A DNA stretch of 64,000 nt, taken from assembly GCF_038443675.1 (NCBI RefSeq), contig NZ_CP151762.1:1-64000 (forward strand). The letters are read 5' to 3'. Below the pieces are notes generated by a model. It was not told where the DNA came from. It did not search any database and saw nothing but the letters and a program-made list of their open reading frames with translations. Of this stretch, positions 55,076 through 63,178 are shown piece after piece (positions within the stretch are counted from its first letter, which is position 1; each line of letters begins with the position of its first letter). Origin of the DNA: Yoonia sp. G8-12 (GTDB taxonomy: Bacteria > Pseudomonadota > Alphaproteobacteria > Rhodobacterales > Rhodobacteraceae). The position numbers and the translations under genes are program-made.

Positions 55076-55621
55076 ATGGGCATGAAATGGATAATACCCC
55101 TTTGCCTGTTGGCGACCCCCGTAATGGGGCAAACCTGCCCTGAAACACCAGATCACAGTGCACGATTGGCCCAGATCGTCGACGAGTTGCGCGTGTCGCG
55201 TGGCGAGGGAGAGGCGCGTGTTCTGACGCAGGAACTTTGGGCGCTCTGGACAGATGCGCCCGATGCAGCGGCCCAAGCGATGTTGGACGAAGGGATGTCG
55301 CGGCGCTCAAGCTACGACTTTCTGGGTGCGCGCGTGACGCTGTCCCGCTTGGTGGACTACTGTCCGGACTATGCCGAAGGATACAATCAGCGCGCTTTCG
55401 CGAGCTTTCTAAGCCAGGATTATGACGCCGCATTGGTCGATCTTGACCGCGCATTGGAGCTTGTTCCCAATCACATTGCGGCACTCTCCGGCAAAGGGCT
55501 AACGCTGCTGGAACTGGGGCGGAACGAGGAGGCCCAAGCCGCGTTGCGTGCGGCGGTCGAAATGAACCCTTGGATACAGGAACGTGCCCTGTTGGCAGAG
55601 CCACTCGGCCGCGATCTCTGA
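55076..55621 (+). CDS. secreted TPR-repeat protein
   Basis: A 181-residue protein with a signal peptide (MGMKWIIPLCLLATPVMGQ, cleaved near residue 18). Two or three tetratricopeptide repeats lie between about residues 85 and 165: YAEGYNQRAFASFLSQDYDA, LVDLDRALELVPNHIAALSG, LLELGRNEEAQAALRAAVEM. It is a periplasmic scaffold-type protein of unknown partner. It follows putR by 25 bp, which may be chance. The start at 55076 has a second ATG two codons later. Confidence 0.78.
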   Translation: MGMKWIIPLCLLATPVMGQTCPETPDHSARLAQIVDELRVSRGEGEARVLTQELWALWTDAPDAAAQAMLDEGMSRRSSYDFLGARVTLSRLVDYCPDYAEGYNQRAFASFLSQDYDAALVDLDRALELVPNHIAALSGKGLTLLELGRNEEAQAALRAAVEMNPWIQERALLAEPLGRDL

Positions 55622-55665
55622 TCACTCTTGCCCACCGGGGCTGGTGCGCATAGGAATAGCGCCGT

Positions 55666-55751
55666 GCCCGCGTGGTGGAATGGTAGACATCGGAGACTTA
55701 AAATCTCTTGGCCGCAAGGCCGTGCCGGTTCGAGTCCGGCCGCGGGCACCA
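55666..55751 (+). tRNA. tRNA-Leu (anticodon UAA)
   Basis: An 86-base tRNA with CCA encoded. The acceptor stem gcccgcg (55666-55672) pairs with cgcgggc (55741-55747). The D-arm contains the usual ggaatggtagac text. The anticodon loop cttaaaa gives TAA. A long variable arm (tggccgcaaggccg) of the class II type is present, and the T-arm is ccggttcgagtccgg. Its 3' end is the insertion site of the following integrase region and is the start of the 86-bp inverted repeat. Confidence 0.97.
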
Positions 55752-55820
55752 CCTAATGAGTTAAGCTATTGTTTCCCTTCAGTTTTCGCTAATGAACACT
55801 GGAGCGTAGACCATGCTGGA
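55735..55820 (+). repeat. left arm of an 86-bp perfect inverted repeat around the integrase gene
   Basis: The arm runs from the tRNA-Leu T-arm (55735) through the CCA end and the integrase promoter to the eighth base of the integrase frame (55820). Every base matches the reverse complement of 56984-57069, and the match ends abruptly on both sides. It contains gcgtagacc (55804-55812), the reverse of the tggtctacg words seen on the right side. Confidence 0.95.
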
Positions 55821-56982
55821 GACCAAAACTGCCCAATTCACATTTGTAAAACAGGGCATCTTCTACTTCTCACGACGGGTCCCGAGAGACCTTTCACACT
55901 ACTATAACGCCAGCAGGATCATGTATTCGCTGCGCACTAGGTCGAAATTAATTGCAACTTCACGAGCGCAGAGGGCCGCACAGGCGCTGGATGAGCATTG
56001 GTATCACTTACGCATCCGTGACGTTGATCTGCCGGGAAAACATCTCCTTCGCACCCAAGCGCAATCTCAGTCTGGTCTAACTGTCGTTCCTGAGGGGGTA
56101 GCTGGAGGCTCACTGAAGCTCTCTGAGGCGGTCGGCATCTATCTGCGCCTGAAGGGGCAGGGGCGTCCAATCACCTTCCATAGGGCCGCTGAGCGCTCCT
56201 GTGGGTACGTCATGGATGTCTGTGGTGACAAGCACATCACCGCCTATACAAAAGCTGATGCAAACGCCTTCCGTGATGGTCTGATCAAACGAGGGCTTGC
56301 TGGTAGCAGCATCACTCGCATCTTTGGCACTGTTCGAACTGTCGTCAACTTCTCGGCCAGTGAGATCGGTCTCGACATCAGCAACCCCTTCACACGTGTT
56401 TACTACGACAGGAACGCAGGAGTTGAGGGAAGGGAACCGCTTCCCCTCGATGCCATCCGCAACATTCAGTCTGAGTGTCGCACTGTTGACGATGACCTCC
56501 GCTGGCTGGTCGCCTTGGTCTCGGACACAGGGATGCGGCTTGCAGAGGCTGCTGGTCTGCTGAAGGAGGACCTGAACCTTGACGGTCCCATTCCTCATGT
56601 GGTGATCCAAGAGCATCCGTGGCGACGCCTGAAAACCGCTGGTAGCAGCCGGACGGTTCCTCTCGTTGGGGCGGCTCTATGGGCAGCACACAGGGTCCAA
56701 GAGGGCGACAGTAAGTTCGCATTCCCTCGCTATAACCGCGCTGGGCAGACCAATGCCAACTCTGCAAGTGGGGCGTTGAACAAATGGATAAAGACATACG
56801 CGCCACCGAAATGCACGATGCACAGTTTCCGTCACTCCATGCGGGATCGCCTCAGGGCGGTTGAGTGTCCCGCTGATGTTGTTGATCAGATCGGTGGCTG
56901 GCGGACTGAGGGAGTAGGGCACGGATATGGAAGCGGGTACCCACTCGAGGTCTTATCCAAATGGATGGAAACGGCAGCGTAA
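55813..56982 (+). CDS. tyrosine recombinase (phage-type integrase)
   Basis: A 389-residue tyrosine integrase. The first 90 residues are a DNA-binding segment with FYFSRRVPRDLSHYY, followed by a SAM-like core-binding domain (about 95-195). The catalytic domain has Arg in DTGMRLAEAAGLL near 241, a His-x-x-Arg in HSFRHSMRDRL near 337-340, GGW in QIGGWRTEG near 362, and Tyr in GYGSGYPLE near 372. All the catalytic positions appear intact. It starts inside the left arm of the 86-bp inverted repeat and ends one base before the right arm, beside its probable target, tRNA-Leu. This is the usual place for the integrase of a genomic island; the inverted copy is not usual. Confidence 0.9.
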   Translation: MLETKTAQFTFVKQGIFYFSRRVPRDLSHYYNASRIMYSLRTRSKLIATSRAQRAAQALDEHWYHLRIRDVDLPGKHLLRTQAQSQSGLTVVPEGVAGGSLKLSEAVGIYLRLKGQGRPITFHRAAERSCGYVMDVCGDKHITAYTKADANAFRDGLIKRGLAGSSITRIFGTVRTVVNFSASEIGLDISNPFTRVYYDRNAGVEGREPLPLDAIRNIQSECRTVDDDLRWLVALVSDTGMRLAEAAGLLKEDLNLDGPIPHVVIQEHPWRRLKTAGSSRTVPLVGAALWAAHRVQEGDSKFAFPRYNRAGQTNANSASGALNKWIKTYAPPKCTMHSFRHSMRDRLRAVECPADVVDQIGGWRTEGVGHGYGSGYPLEVLSKWMETAA

Positions 56983-56983
56983 G

Positions 56984-57069
56984 TCCAGCATGGTCTACGC
57001 TCCAGTGTTCATTAGCGAAAACTGAAGGGAAACAATAGCTTAACTCATTAGGTGGTGCCCGCGGCCGGA
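56984..57069 (-). repeat. right arm of the 86-bp perfect inverted repeat
   Basis: This is an exact reverse complement of 55735-55820. It therefore carries an inverted copy of the last 17 bases of tRNA-Leu (ending at 57069) and an inverted copy of the integrase promoter, pointing back into the integrase gene from its 3' end. The arm begins two bases after the integrase stop. Confidence 0.95.
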
Positions 57070-57162
57070 AGTTGTGTTCCCGTTACAGGCACCCTCTTGA
57101 CGTATCCCTTCAGCAAAACAAGAGCTAACAGCAGCGGTGTTCGACAGTCAACAGGCGCGATC

Positions 57163-57184
57163 TGGTCTACGGTTTGGTCTACGG
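57163..57184. repeat. tandem tggtctacgg repeats beside the integrase
   Basis: The word tggtctacgg stands at 57163-57172 and again at 57175-57184, 12 bp apart. The same core (tggtctacg) lies in the right inverted arm near 56991 and in reverse in the left arm. Short repeats of this kind near an integrase are typical arm-type binding sites of the recombinase. Confidence 0.5.
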
Positions 57185-57319
57185 AGACCCTTCTGCCCCA
57201 TTGGCTGCCGCTACAGGCCTAGTGCGGCTCTCGGCAGAATACTCACACCGACCCCTGCAGTATCCCCCTCAGTTCGCTTCAGCCTCGCCGGCGTTCCACA
57301 GATGCGATGGGGGGAAAGC

Positions 57320-57350
57320 GCAAGAGCCTCAAAAATGATAAGGCTCTCGC
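57320..57350 (-). terminator. hairpin terminator after the helicase-like gene
   Basis: The stem 57320-57329 pairs with 57341-57350, with one mismatch, across an 11-base A-rich loop, and lies 11 bases after the stop of the leftward gene at 57362. The plus-strand side is followed by attttgg, so it may work in both directions. The rest of the gap 57070-57361 shows only the tandem repeats above. Confidence 0.6.
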
Positions 57351-57361
57351 ATTTTGGTGGC

Positions 57362-59269
57362 TCAAATGTCCCGGAAGTATGTCGCCTCAGGATCAGGGGC
57401 AAAGGTAAAGCTGAAGGCGTCCTTGTGCCTTCCACCAGCGACGCAGTCTTCAAAGGCTCCACAGTCAGCCATGGCCTCAATGAAGGCAGGATGCTTGCGG
57501 ATTGTCCTGTTGAAGTTCGCACGGTCGGTGATCCCCAGTTGACCCATCATGTCTGAGAACAGCAGGGATGCTTCAGGGGCCTCTTGGTGGAACGCACGAA
57601 GAATGGTGATGGCCTTGGCGACTTTCCCTCGGGATGGTGTTCGGAGCGCTTTCCATGTCTTGATTTTGCAGCCCGGAAAGACCTTTGGCAAACATTTGCG
57701 GATGCGACTGCCTTTCCAAGCGATGAGATAAGCCTCACATGGTTTGCAACTACCGCCAATACTGCGCCTAACCGAACCACGGCAGAGACCTTGCAGTATC
57801 AGGTTCATGTGCTCGCCCAAACGAATGTTCGTTAGAAGCCGTTCAGGCAGCCTATGTGAGGTTGGAATGCCACTGGTCATGTAAGCAAGGCCCTCGTAGA
57901 TGTGCACCGGGTAGAAGAGTGTCCCAGCAAGTATCACGTTGCTGATACTAGCAAAGTCGTTGCGACCTTGGTGAGCGCCCCAGTTCACCATTTTGACCCT
58001 GCTTGGGTTTACTTCGATCCTGCTCTTCAGTTCTCTTGGTAGTTTGCCGTTTAAAGCGCTGAGGTGATAAACGACCAACCATTCCTCTTCTGGTTTTGCA
58101 TTGATCAGACCAGCCATTGCGGACACATACTTGTCTCCATTGTTATTCCATGCTGATTTTCCACCACCACGCTCCAGAACGCTGATGTTGAGGTTTTCAT
58201 AGCTTTTCGGAGCATCCTTCAACCTTGTCAGTCCACCGGGCCCTTTTTCCCAAGCCTCGTAGGTATAACGCACCCTGCCTGATGCGTCTAAGACTAGGAT
58301 TGGTGCAAAGTCTTTTGGTAATGCGTCTCGGATGTCGAGCGCAGTGACTACCCTGCCGTTACCTGCAGACAATCGGACTGCTTTTCCTGCCATGGCGTAA
58401 AGTGCTTCGACCGTCGCACGGTGTCTTTCTTCTTGGCCACAAGGTAACATGCCGAGTGCCGCCGAAAGATCGACGCCCGTCTCTAACTGAACGTCTGGGA
58501 TTTCAAACTCATCACCTTTCACCTGTGAGAAAAGGTCATCGGCAAGCTGGCCAACAAAGTCGCTGAATGAGGGGAATGAACTACGAAACAAGATCGGCAA
58601 GGCCCTTAGTTGATCAGTGTCCAAGGTGATCATGTCTCCCGGCAGCATCTCTTCATCCCATACCCGTACTTCACGAGGGTTACCCAAATAGTGGAAGCTG
58701 GTCGTTTCGACAAAGGATTGATTTCTACAACGAGTGGAGACCATCTGGTGGGTGGTGATCAACACCCTCGCATTTCTCACTTCAGATCGACCCAGAGCGT
58801 TAATCTCAGGATCACTGGTAAAGACAGCGATGTCACCGCTATCGACTTGGAGGTCGTTGACCAATCTCTTCACTTCATCAAGCCTTTTGGCACAAACCAT
58901 GACAGACACACTCTTATGTGAAGGTGACGCGATAAGCTGTTGGATGAAGATGGTGACCGCCGAGGTCTTGCCAATACCGGGATCAAGACTGGACAGGTAG
59001 ACCGTGTTCTTGGAGGTCCCCAAGGCCATTGCTTCCATTGTCGAGACCATATCGCGCAGTCCTTCGTATTGTTGGGTCGAAGGGGAATGACCCCGACGAT
59101 GAAAGCTGGAACGCAAACTATGCATGGTCTTCTTGGTCAGACTATCGGAGGGGGTGGTAGTACAAACTCTCGAAGATGACCCTTTAGGCTTTTGTACTAG
59201 CTGCTCAGCCACAACCCGCGAAACAGGTACAGGGCTGCTTAATGTGTGGAGCTTTGTTTGGGTGCTCAT
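57362..59269 (-). CDS. helicase-like P-loop ATPase of unknown function
   Basis: A 635-residue protein on the genomic island. After a Ser/Thr-rich N-terminus (to about 60) comes a P-loop domain with Walker A Asp-Pro-Gly-Ile-Gly-Lys-Thr (SSLDPGIGKTSAVTIFI near 91-105), an ARVLITTHQMV motif near 165, and Walker B as WDEEML near 203. These resemble superfamily 2 helicases or DEAD-like ATPases. A middle part of about 250 residues has no recognised domain. Near 490 is GEHMNLILQGLCRGSVRR, which resembles the arginine-finger motif VI, and the last 60 residues look like a winged-helix segment (MGQLGITDRANFNRTIRKHP). I chose ATG 59269 for GAGG upstream. It is divergent from hsdM and could be a defence or a replication gene; I do not recognise a family. 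Confidence 0.65.
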   Translation of the reverse strand: MSTQTKLHTLSSPVPVSRVVAEQLVQKPKGSSSRVCTTTPSDSLTKKTMHSLRSSFHRRGHSPSTQQYEGLRDMVSTMEAMALGTSKNTVYLSSLDPGIGKTSAVTIFIQQLIASPSHKSVSVMVCAKRLDEVKRLVNDLQVDSGDIAVFTSDPEINALGRSEVRNARVLITTHQMVSTRCRNQSFVETTSFHYLGNPREVRVWDEEMLPGDMITLDTDQLRALPILFRSSFPSFSDFVGQLADDLFSQVKGDEFEIPDVQLETGVDLSAALGMLPCGQEERHRATVEALYAMAGKAVRLSAGNGRVVTALDIRDALPKDFAPILVLDASGRVRYTYEAWEKGPGGLTRLKDAPKSYENLNISVLERGGGKSAWNNNGDKYVSAMAGLINAKPEEEWLVVYHLSALNGKLPRELKSRIEVNPSRVKMVNWGAHQGRNDFASISNVILAGTLFYPVHIYEGLAYMTSGIPTSHRLPERLLTNIRLGEHMNLILQGLCRGSVRRSIGGSCKPCEAYLIAWKGSRIRKCLPKVFPGCKIKTWKALRTPSRGKVAKAITILRAFHQEAPEASLLFSDMMGQLGITDRANFNRTIRKHPAFIEAMADCGAFEDCVAGGRHKDAFSFTFAPDPEATYFRDI

Positions 59270-59454
59270 ATTGGTCCTCATTCATTGCGAAAAGACCACG
59301 ATCAACGAGGCATCATGACAGGTTGAGGGTCGTTACTCTAATGGGGGAACTCAAAGCCTTAGAACGCTAGCGAAGGCGAAGACCAAGGGGATTGAAACCT
59401 GTTGATCTTTGCAGCCTGAGGTGGAACTCTCGCCGCGTCGCATTGGAAGAGAAC

Positions 59455-60903
59455 ATGTACGAGAACGTATTCAACAAAATTGAACGAGACCTCCGGGCCG
59501 AAGAAGGCATTGCCAATGAACTGGACTACGTGGAGCAGACCTCTTGGGTCTTGTTCTTGAAGTACCTGCATGACCTCGAAAGCGAGCGCCGCGACAGGGC
59601 TGAGCTTGACGGTGATGATTACGCGCCTCTCATCGAAGGCAACTTCTGCTGGGACAAATGGGCTGCCCCCAAGGTCAACGGCGACTTTGATCACAACACC
59701 GCCCGAATTGGCGATGACCTCATCAAGTTCGTGGATCAGGAGTTATTTCCCTACCTCGCTGCCTTTCGTCAATCCGCTACAGGTCCCAAAACGATCCAGT
59801 ACAAGATCGGGGAGGTCTTCACCGAACTGCGCAACAAGTTCCGCTCTGGCTACATCCTCAGGGATGTGCTGGAGGCCGTGGATGGCCTGTCCTTCAATAC
59901 GCAAGCCCAGCGCCACGAACTGTCCGAGCTGTACGAAACCCGCATCCGTCGCATGGGAAACGCTGGTCGCAACGGAGGCGAGTACTACACGCCACGCCCC
60001 CTGATCCGGGCGATGATCAAGGTCACTGATCCCAAGATCGGAGAGACGATCTATGATGGTGCTGTCGGTTCCGCTGGCTTCCTCTGCGAGGCCTACACCC
60101 ACATGCGCACAGATAACCTGTCAGCCTCCGACTTCGAGACGCTACAGACCCGCACCTTCTACGGGCAGGAAAAAAAGGGTCTCGCGTATATCATCGGGAT
60201 CATGAACATGGTCTTGCACGGCATCGAAGCCCCGAACCTTGTCCACTCCAACACGCTCAATGAAAACGTGATGGATATTCAGGAGAAGGACCGTCATGAC
60301 ATCATCCTCGCCAATCCCCCCTTTGGCGGCGGTGAGCGGCGCGAGGTGCAGCAGAACTTCCCGATCCGCACGGGCGAGACAGCTTATCTGTTCTTGCAAC
60401 ACTTTATCCGCAAGCTGCGGGCCGGGGGCCGCGCCGCTGTTGTTATCAAGAACACCTTCCTCAGCAACACCGACAACGCCAGCGTCGCGCTACGCAAGGA
60501 ACTGCTTGAAGCGGCTGAGCTGCACACCATCCTCGATTGCCCGCAAGGCACGTTTCAGGGCGCGGGGGTCAAAACCGTCGTGCTGTTCTTTGAAAAGGGT
60601 GCCCCGACGCGGGACATCTGGTTTTACCAGCTTGATCCGGGCCGCAGCATGGGTAAGACCAACCCGCTGAACGACGATGATCTGGCGGAGTTCGTAGAAC
60701 TGCAACGCACCCGCCCAAACGGGCCGAAAAGCTGGATCGTGAACCGCGCCGATCTGGACGAAGACACCTATGACTTGTCGGTCAAGAACCCCAACGCGCC
60801 CGAGGCCGAGGCGCTGCGCAACCCCGAAGAGATCATCGCCGACATGCTGGCGCGGGATGCCGAGACGGCGAAAATCCTCGAAGACATTCGGGGGACGCTG
60901 TGA
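59455..60903 (+). CDS. hsdM: type I restriction-modification methyltransferase subunit
   Basis: A 482-residue N6-adenine methyltransferase subunit. It has an N-terminal helical HsdM domain (about residues 5-130), the SAM motif IYDGAVGSAGFLCEAY near 199, and the catalytic Asn-Pro-Pro-Phe (ILANPPFGGGERRE) near 286. The SAM motif is the DGAVGSAGF variant, which I recall from a HsdM subgroup in place of DPACGSGGF. The ATG at 59455 has GGAAGAG upstream; codons before it are poor. The stop overlaps the hsdS start (GTGA). It protects host DNA at the site set by HsdS. Confidence 0.95.
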   Translation: MYENVFNKIERDLRAEEGIANELDYVEQTSWVLFLKYLHDLESERRDRAELDGDDYAPLIEGNFCWDKWAAPKVNGDFDHNTARIGDDLIKFVDQELFPYLAAFRQSATGPKTIQYKIGEVFTELRNKFRSGYILRDVLEAVDGLSFNTQAQRHELSELYETRIRRMGNAGRNGGEYYTPRPLIRAMIKVTDPKIGETIYDGAVGSAGFLCEAYTHMRTDNLSASDFETLQTRTFYGQEKKGLAYIIGIMNMVLHGIEAPNLVHSNTLNENVMDIQEKDRHDIILANPPFGGGERREVQQNFPIRTGETAYLFLQHFIRKLRAGGRAAVVIKNTFLSNTDNASVALRKELLEAAELHTILDCPQGTFQGAGVKTVVLFFEKGAPTRDIWFYQLDPGRSMGKTNPLNDDDLAEFVELQRTRPNGPKSWIVNRADLDEDTYDLSVKNPNAPEAEALRNPEEIIADMLARDAETAKILEDIRGTL

Positions 60904-62087
60904 AGGACGTTGCCAAAAAAGGCTGGGAAACGAGACTGCTTGGCGAAGTATGCAAGCTAGTCAATGGTCGCGCGTATAAGAAACCAGAGCTTCTAGATGA
61001 TGGACCGTACCCAGTTCTACGGGTCGGAAATTTCTTTACAAATAACCACTGGTATTACTCTGATCTAGAGCTTGATGAGGATAAGTATTGCGACGATGGC
61101 GATCTGCTATATGCGTGGTCAGCCTCATTTGGCCCGCGCATTTGGGAGGGCGGAAAAGTAATCTATCACTATCACATCTGGAAGGTACTGCCTTCGGATC
61201 GTGTAGATCGTGACTTTCTCTACTACTTTTTTGATTGGGACAAAGAACTGATCAAGAAAGAGCAAGGGGCTGGAGCAACCATGATCCACGTCTCCAAAGG
61301 ATCGATGGAGGCGCGGGCTATGCCCCTCCCGCCGCTCGAAGAACAACAGCGGATTGTTGCGGTTCTAGACGAGGCCTTCGAGGGTCTGGCCCGCGCCCGC
61401 GCCCACGCCGAAGCTAACCTATCCGACGCGGAGCAGATTGCCGCCCGCTCCCTTGACGTAATCCTTGAAGACCTAAGCACGCGAAACGGTCGCATCACTG
61501 TTCAGGAGATTGCGGCTGTGAAGGGTGGAAAGCGCCTTCCAAAGGGCAGCAAGCCCGGCCCCACTCCCACACCGCACCCATATATTTCGGTCAAAGACCT
61601 CACCGAAGATGGCACTGTATCAACCGCCAAGCTCGGCTATATCTCGGCGCAGGTGCAGCGGAGCATAGCGCGATACACCATTAGCAGCCGTGATGTTTAT
61701 ATCAGTATTGCGGGGACTATCGGCAAATCAGGGATCGTGCCTGACGAATTGGATGAGGCAAATCTGACCGAGAACGCAGCTAAGCTCGTACTCACAGACG
61801 GCTGGGCCACTGAGTACGTATACTGGTGTACGCGCTCTGCTGACTTTGCCGTCCAGACTTCTGAACAAACCCGCGTTGCCGCTCAACCGAAACTCGCCTT
61901 GCAGCGGCTTGGAGCTATTACAATACCAAAAGCCACCGAAGCTGAGCAAATCGCTGTATGCGAGAAGATGAACGCGCTTCGAGTAACAAGATCGGAGTTG
62001 GTTGAGGCATACAGTAAAAAACTCCAAGACCTCGACGACCTCCGCCAATCCCTTTTGCAAAAAGCCTTCGCAGGCGAGTTGACCTAA
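60900..62087 (+). CDS. hsdS: type I restriction-modification specificity subunit
   Basis: A 395-residue HsdS with two target-recognition domains, each followed by a conserved helix. The first domain runs to about residue 150, and its helix follows PLPPLEEQQRIVAVLDEAFE. The second domain spans about 200-345, with its helix near EAEQIAVCEKMNALRVTRSE. The two domains recognise the two halves of a split DNA site. The GTG at 60900 overlaps the hsdM stop, so the two are coupled. Sequence-variable domains are expected, and the recognition site cannot be read from the protein. Confidence 0.93.
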   Translation: MKDVAKKGWETRLLGEVCKLVNGRAYKKPELLDDGPYPVLRVGNFFTNNHWYYSDLELDEDKYCDDGDLLYAWSASFGPRIWEGGKVIYHYHIWKVLPSDRVDRDFLYYFFDWDKELIKKEQGAGATMIHVSKGSMEARAMPLPPLEEQQRIVAVLDEAFEGLARARAHAEANLSDAEQIAARSLDVILEDLSTRNGRITVQEIAAVKGGKRLPKGSKPGPTPTPHPYISVKDLTEDGTVSTAKLGYISAQVQRSIARYTISSRDVYISIAGTIGKSGIVPDELDEANLTENAAKLVLTDGWATEYVYWCTRSADFAVQTSEQTRVAAQPKLALQRLGAITIPKATEAEQIAVCEKMNALRVTRSELVEAYSKKLQDLDDLRQSLLQKAFAGELT

Positions 62088-62112
62088 ACTAAATGATGAA
62101 CTGAGAGATCAT

Positions 62113-62337
62113 ATGACATTAGCCCAAAAGCTTATAGAGATACTTAGAGACTTAGATAAGGAAGAAGCCAAAGCTATCGGGATGGCTGTTGGCAAGAGAA
62201 CACATATGATCGGAGCCGTTATCGATCGTTGGCTCAAGCGGTTTCCGGATGACAACCTAAATCAGGCCATCGCAGACGCCCAGTCTTTAGGCGCGATTTC
62301 TATCGATAACCCAACAACAATGATAGCGCTAAAGTAA
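62113..62337 (+). CDS. small protein between hsdS and the hsdR remnant
   Basis: A 74-residue, helix-rich soluble protein, MTLAQKLIEILRDLDKEEAK with a later IDRWLKRFPDDNLNQAIADA. It starts 26 bases after hsdS, and its TAA overlaps the ATG of the hsdR remnant (TAATG). It is clearly part of the operon. Small genes between hsdS and hsdR are seen in other type I systems, but this one has no name that I recognise. Confidence 0.65.
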   Translation: MTLAQKLIEILRDLDKEEAKAIGMAVGKRTHMIGAVIDRWLKRFPDDNLNQAIADAQSLGAISIDNPTTMIALK

Positions 62338-62513
62338 TGACTGACGGCGGAACTGAGGCCGATACCCGCGCCGAGTACAAAGGCCCCGTCCTTGCGGCGG
62401 CGAGCTGGGACAGGACAGCTTCAAGGTGCGTCGTGAGATTATCTTTCCGGGGGTCATTCAGTCGCGCCTCAATAAAGTCTTTAACAGACAGCAAGAGAGA
62501 AAACTGTAACTGA
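62337..62513 (+). pseudogene. truncated duplicate of the hsdR start
   Basis: The frame from ATG 62337 begins MTDGGTEADTRAEYKGPVLA. That is parallel to the start of hsdR at 63175 (MNINAETEADTRAERIDPAL). After Ala-Ser-Trp the frame slips by one base in a G run (62407-62409), and the neighbouring frame continues with DSFKVRREIIFPGVIQSRLN, matching the hsdR segment KVRREVICPGRIQS. Both frames end within about 175 bases. It is a remnant of an earlier or second hsdR 5' end, left in the operon. Confidence 0.8.
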
Positions 62514-62526
62514 GGAGGTATCGAAC

Positions 62527-62769
62527 ATGGGCACATCAAAGCGCCAGCTTGGCGACATCAGCCGAAACGATCAGGTCCTTATCGCTAGAACCGACCGACC
62601 CGGCACCGACCACATGCAATATGTCTGGGTGCTGGTCTGCGCACGACGTTTGGACAACGGGGAATTGTGTGGCTATCGTTACGGGGCGAACGGATCAGAT
62701 TTTCACCATCGCAAATGCCCAAGTTGTCAAGGCGGTGCTGCGGGTCTGGATGTCGATGGGTTGATATGA
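62527..62769 (+). CDS. small zinc-ribbon-like protein
   Basis: An 80-residue protein, MGTSKRQLGDISRNDQVLIA at the start. Four cysteines (Cys in LVCARRL, Cys in GELCGYRY, and the Cys-Pro-Ser-Cys pair in HRKCPSCQGG) may bind zinc. GAGGAGG stands about eight bases before the ATG, overlapping the end of the hsdR remnant. It belongs to the segment that separates the remnant from the intact hsdR. The role is unknown. Confidence 0.6.
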   Translation: MGTSKRQLGDISRNDQVLIARTDRPGTDHMQYVWVLVCARRLDNGELCGYRYGANGSDFHHRKCPSCQGGAAGLDVDGLI

Positions 62770-62830
62770 ATTATATTAAAGAAATTAGAGCCGACACTCT
62801 CACTGCGCCATTAGACATAGCGCTAGTCGA

Positions 62831-63178
62831 ATGACCTCGGACAGAGCGAGGAAAAACAAGCAGGATCGGACGGCACGAGAGCGCCAGACCAAAGCGCGAA
62901 GGCTGGCATTTTCAATATTGGACAGTCTGAAACTCTTAAGCCACCCTGTCCAAATCGGTCATCGAGCAAAAAGTGAAAAGGACATAGCCCGATTGAACAA
63001 GCTAATCGACAGCCAAAAAGAGGAGTTGCGAAAGTTGGGATATGACGTGACCGATACATTAGCTGCAGCGGCGAAATATAGAAGTCACTTGGCACGTGAG
63101 GCAAGAAGCCCAAAGCCGTCAAGAAGTGCTGGTGTCGGCGCTTATGGCTTGGGCCAAAGGTCAAAGCTCTGGTCATGA
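62831..63178 (+). CDS. small basic coiled protein coupled to hsdR
   Basis: A 115-residue, strongly basic, helical protein starting MTSDRARKNKQDRTARERQT, with a likely coiled region around DIARLNKLIDSQKEELRKLG. Its stop overlaps the hsdR ATG (ATGA), so it is made together with HsdR. Bases 62770-62830 before it hold no strong ribosome site. It may help assemble or control the restriction subunit (inference from the coupling only). Confidence 0.6.
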   Translation: MTSDRARKNKQDRTARERQTKARRLAFSILDSLKLLSHPVQIGHRAKSEKDIARLNKLIDSQKEELRKLGYDVTDTLAAAAKYRSHLAREARSPKPSRSAGVGAYGLGQRSKLWS

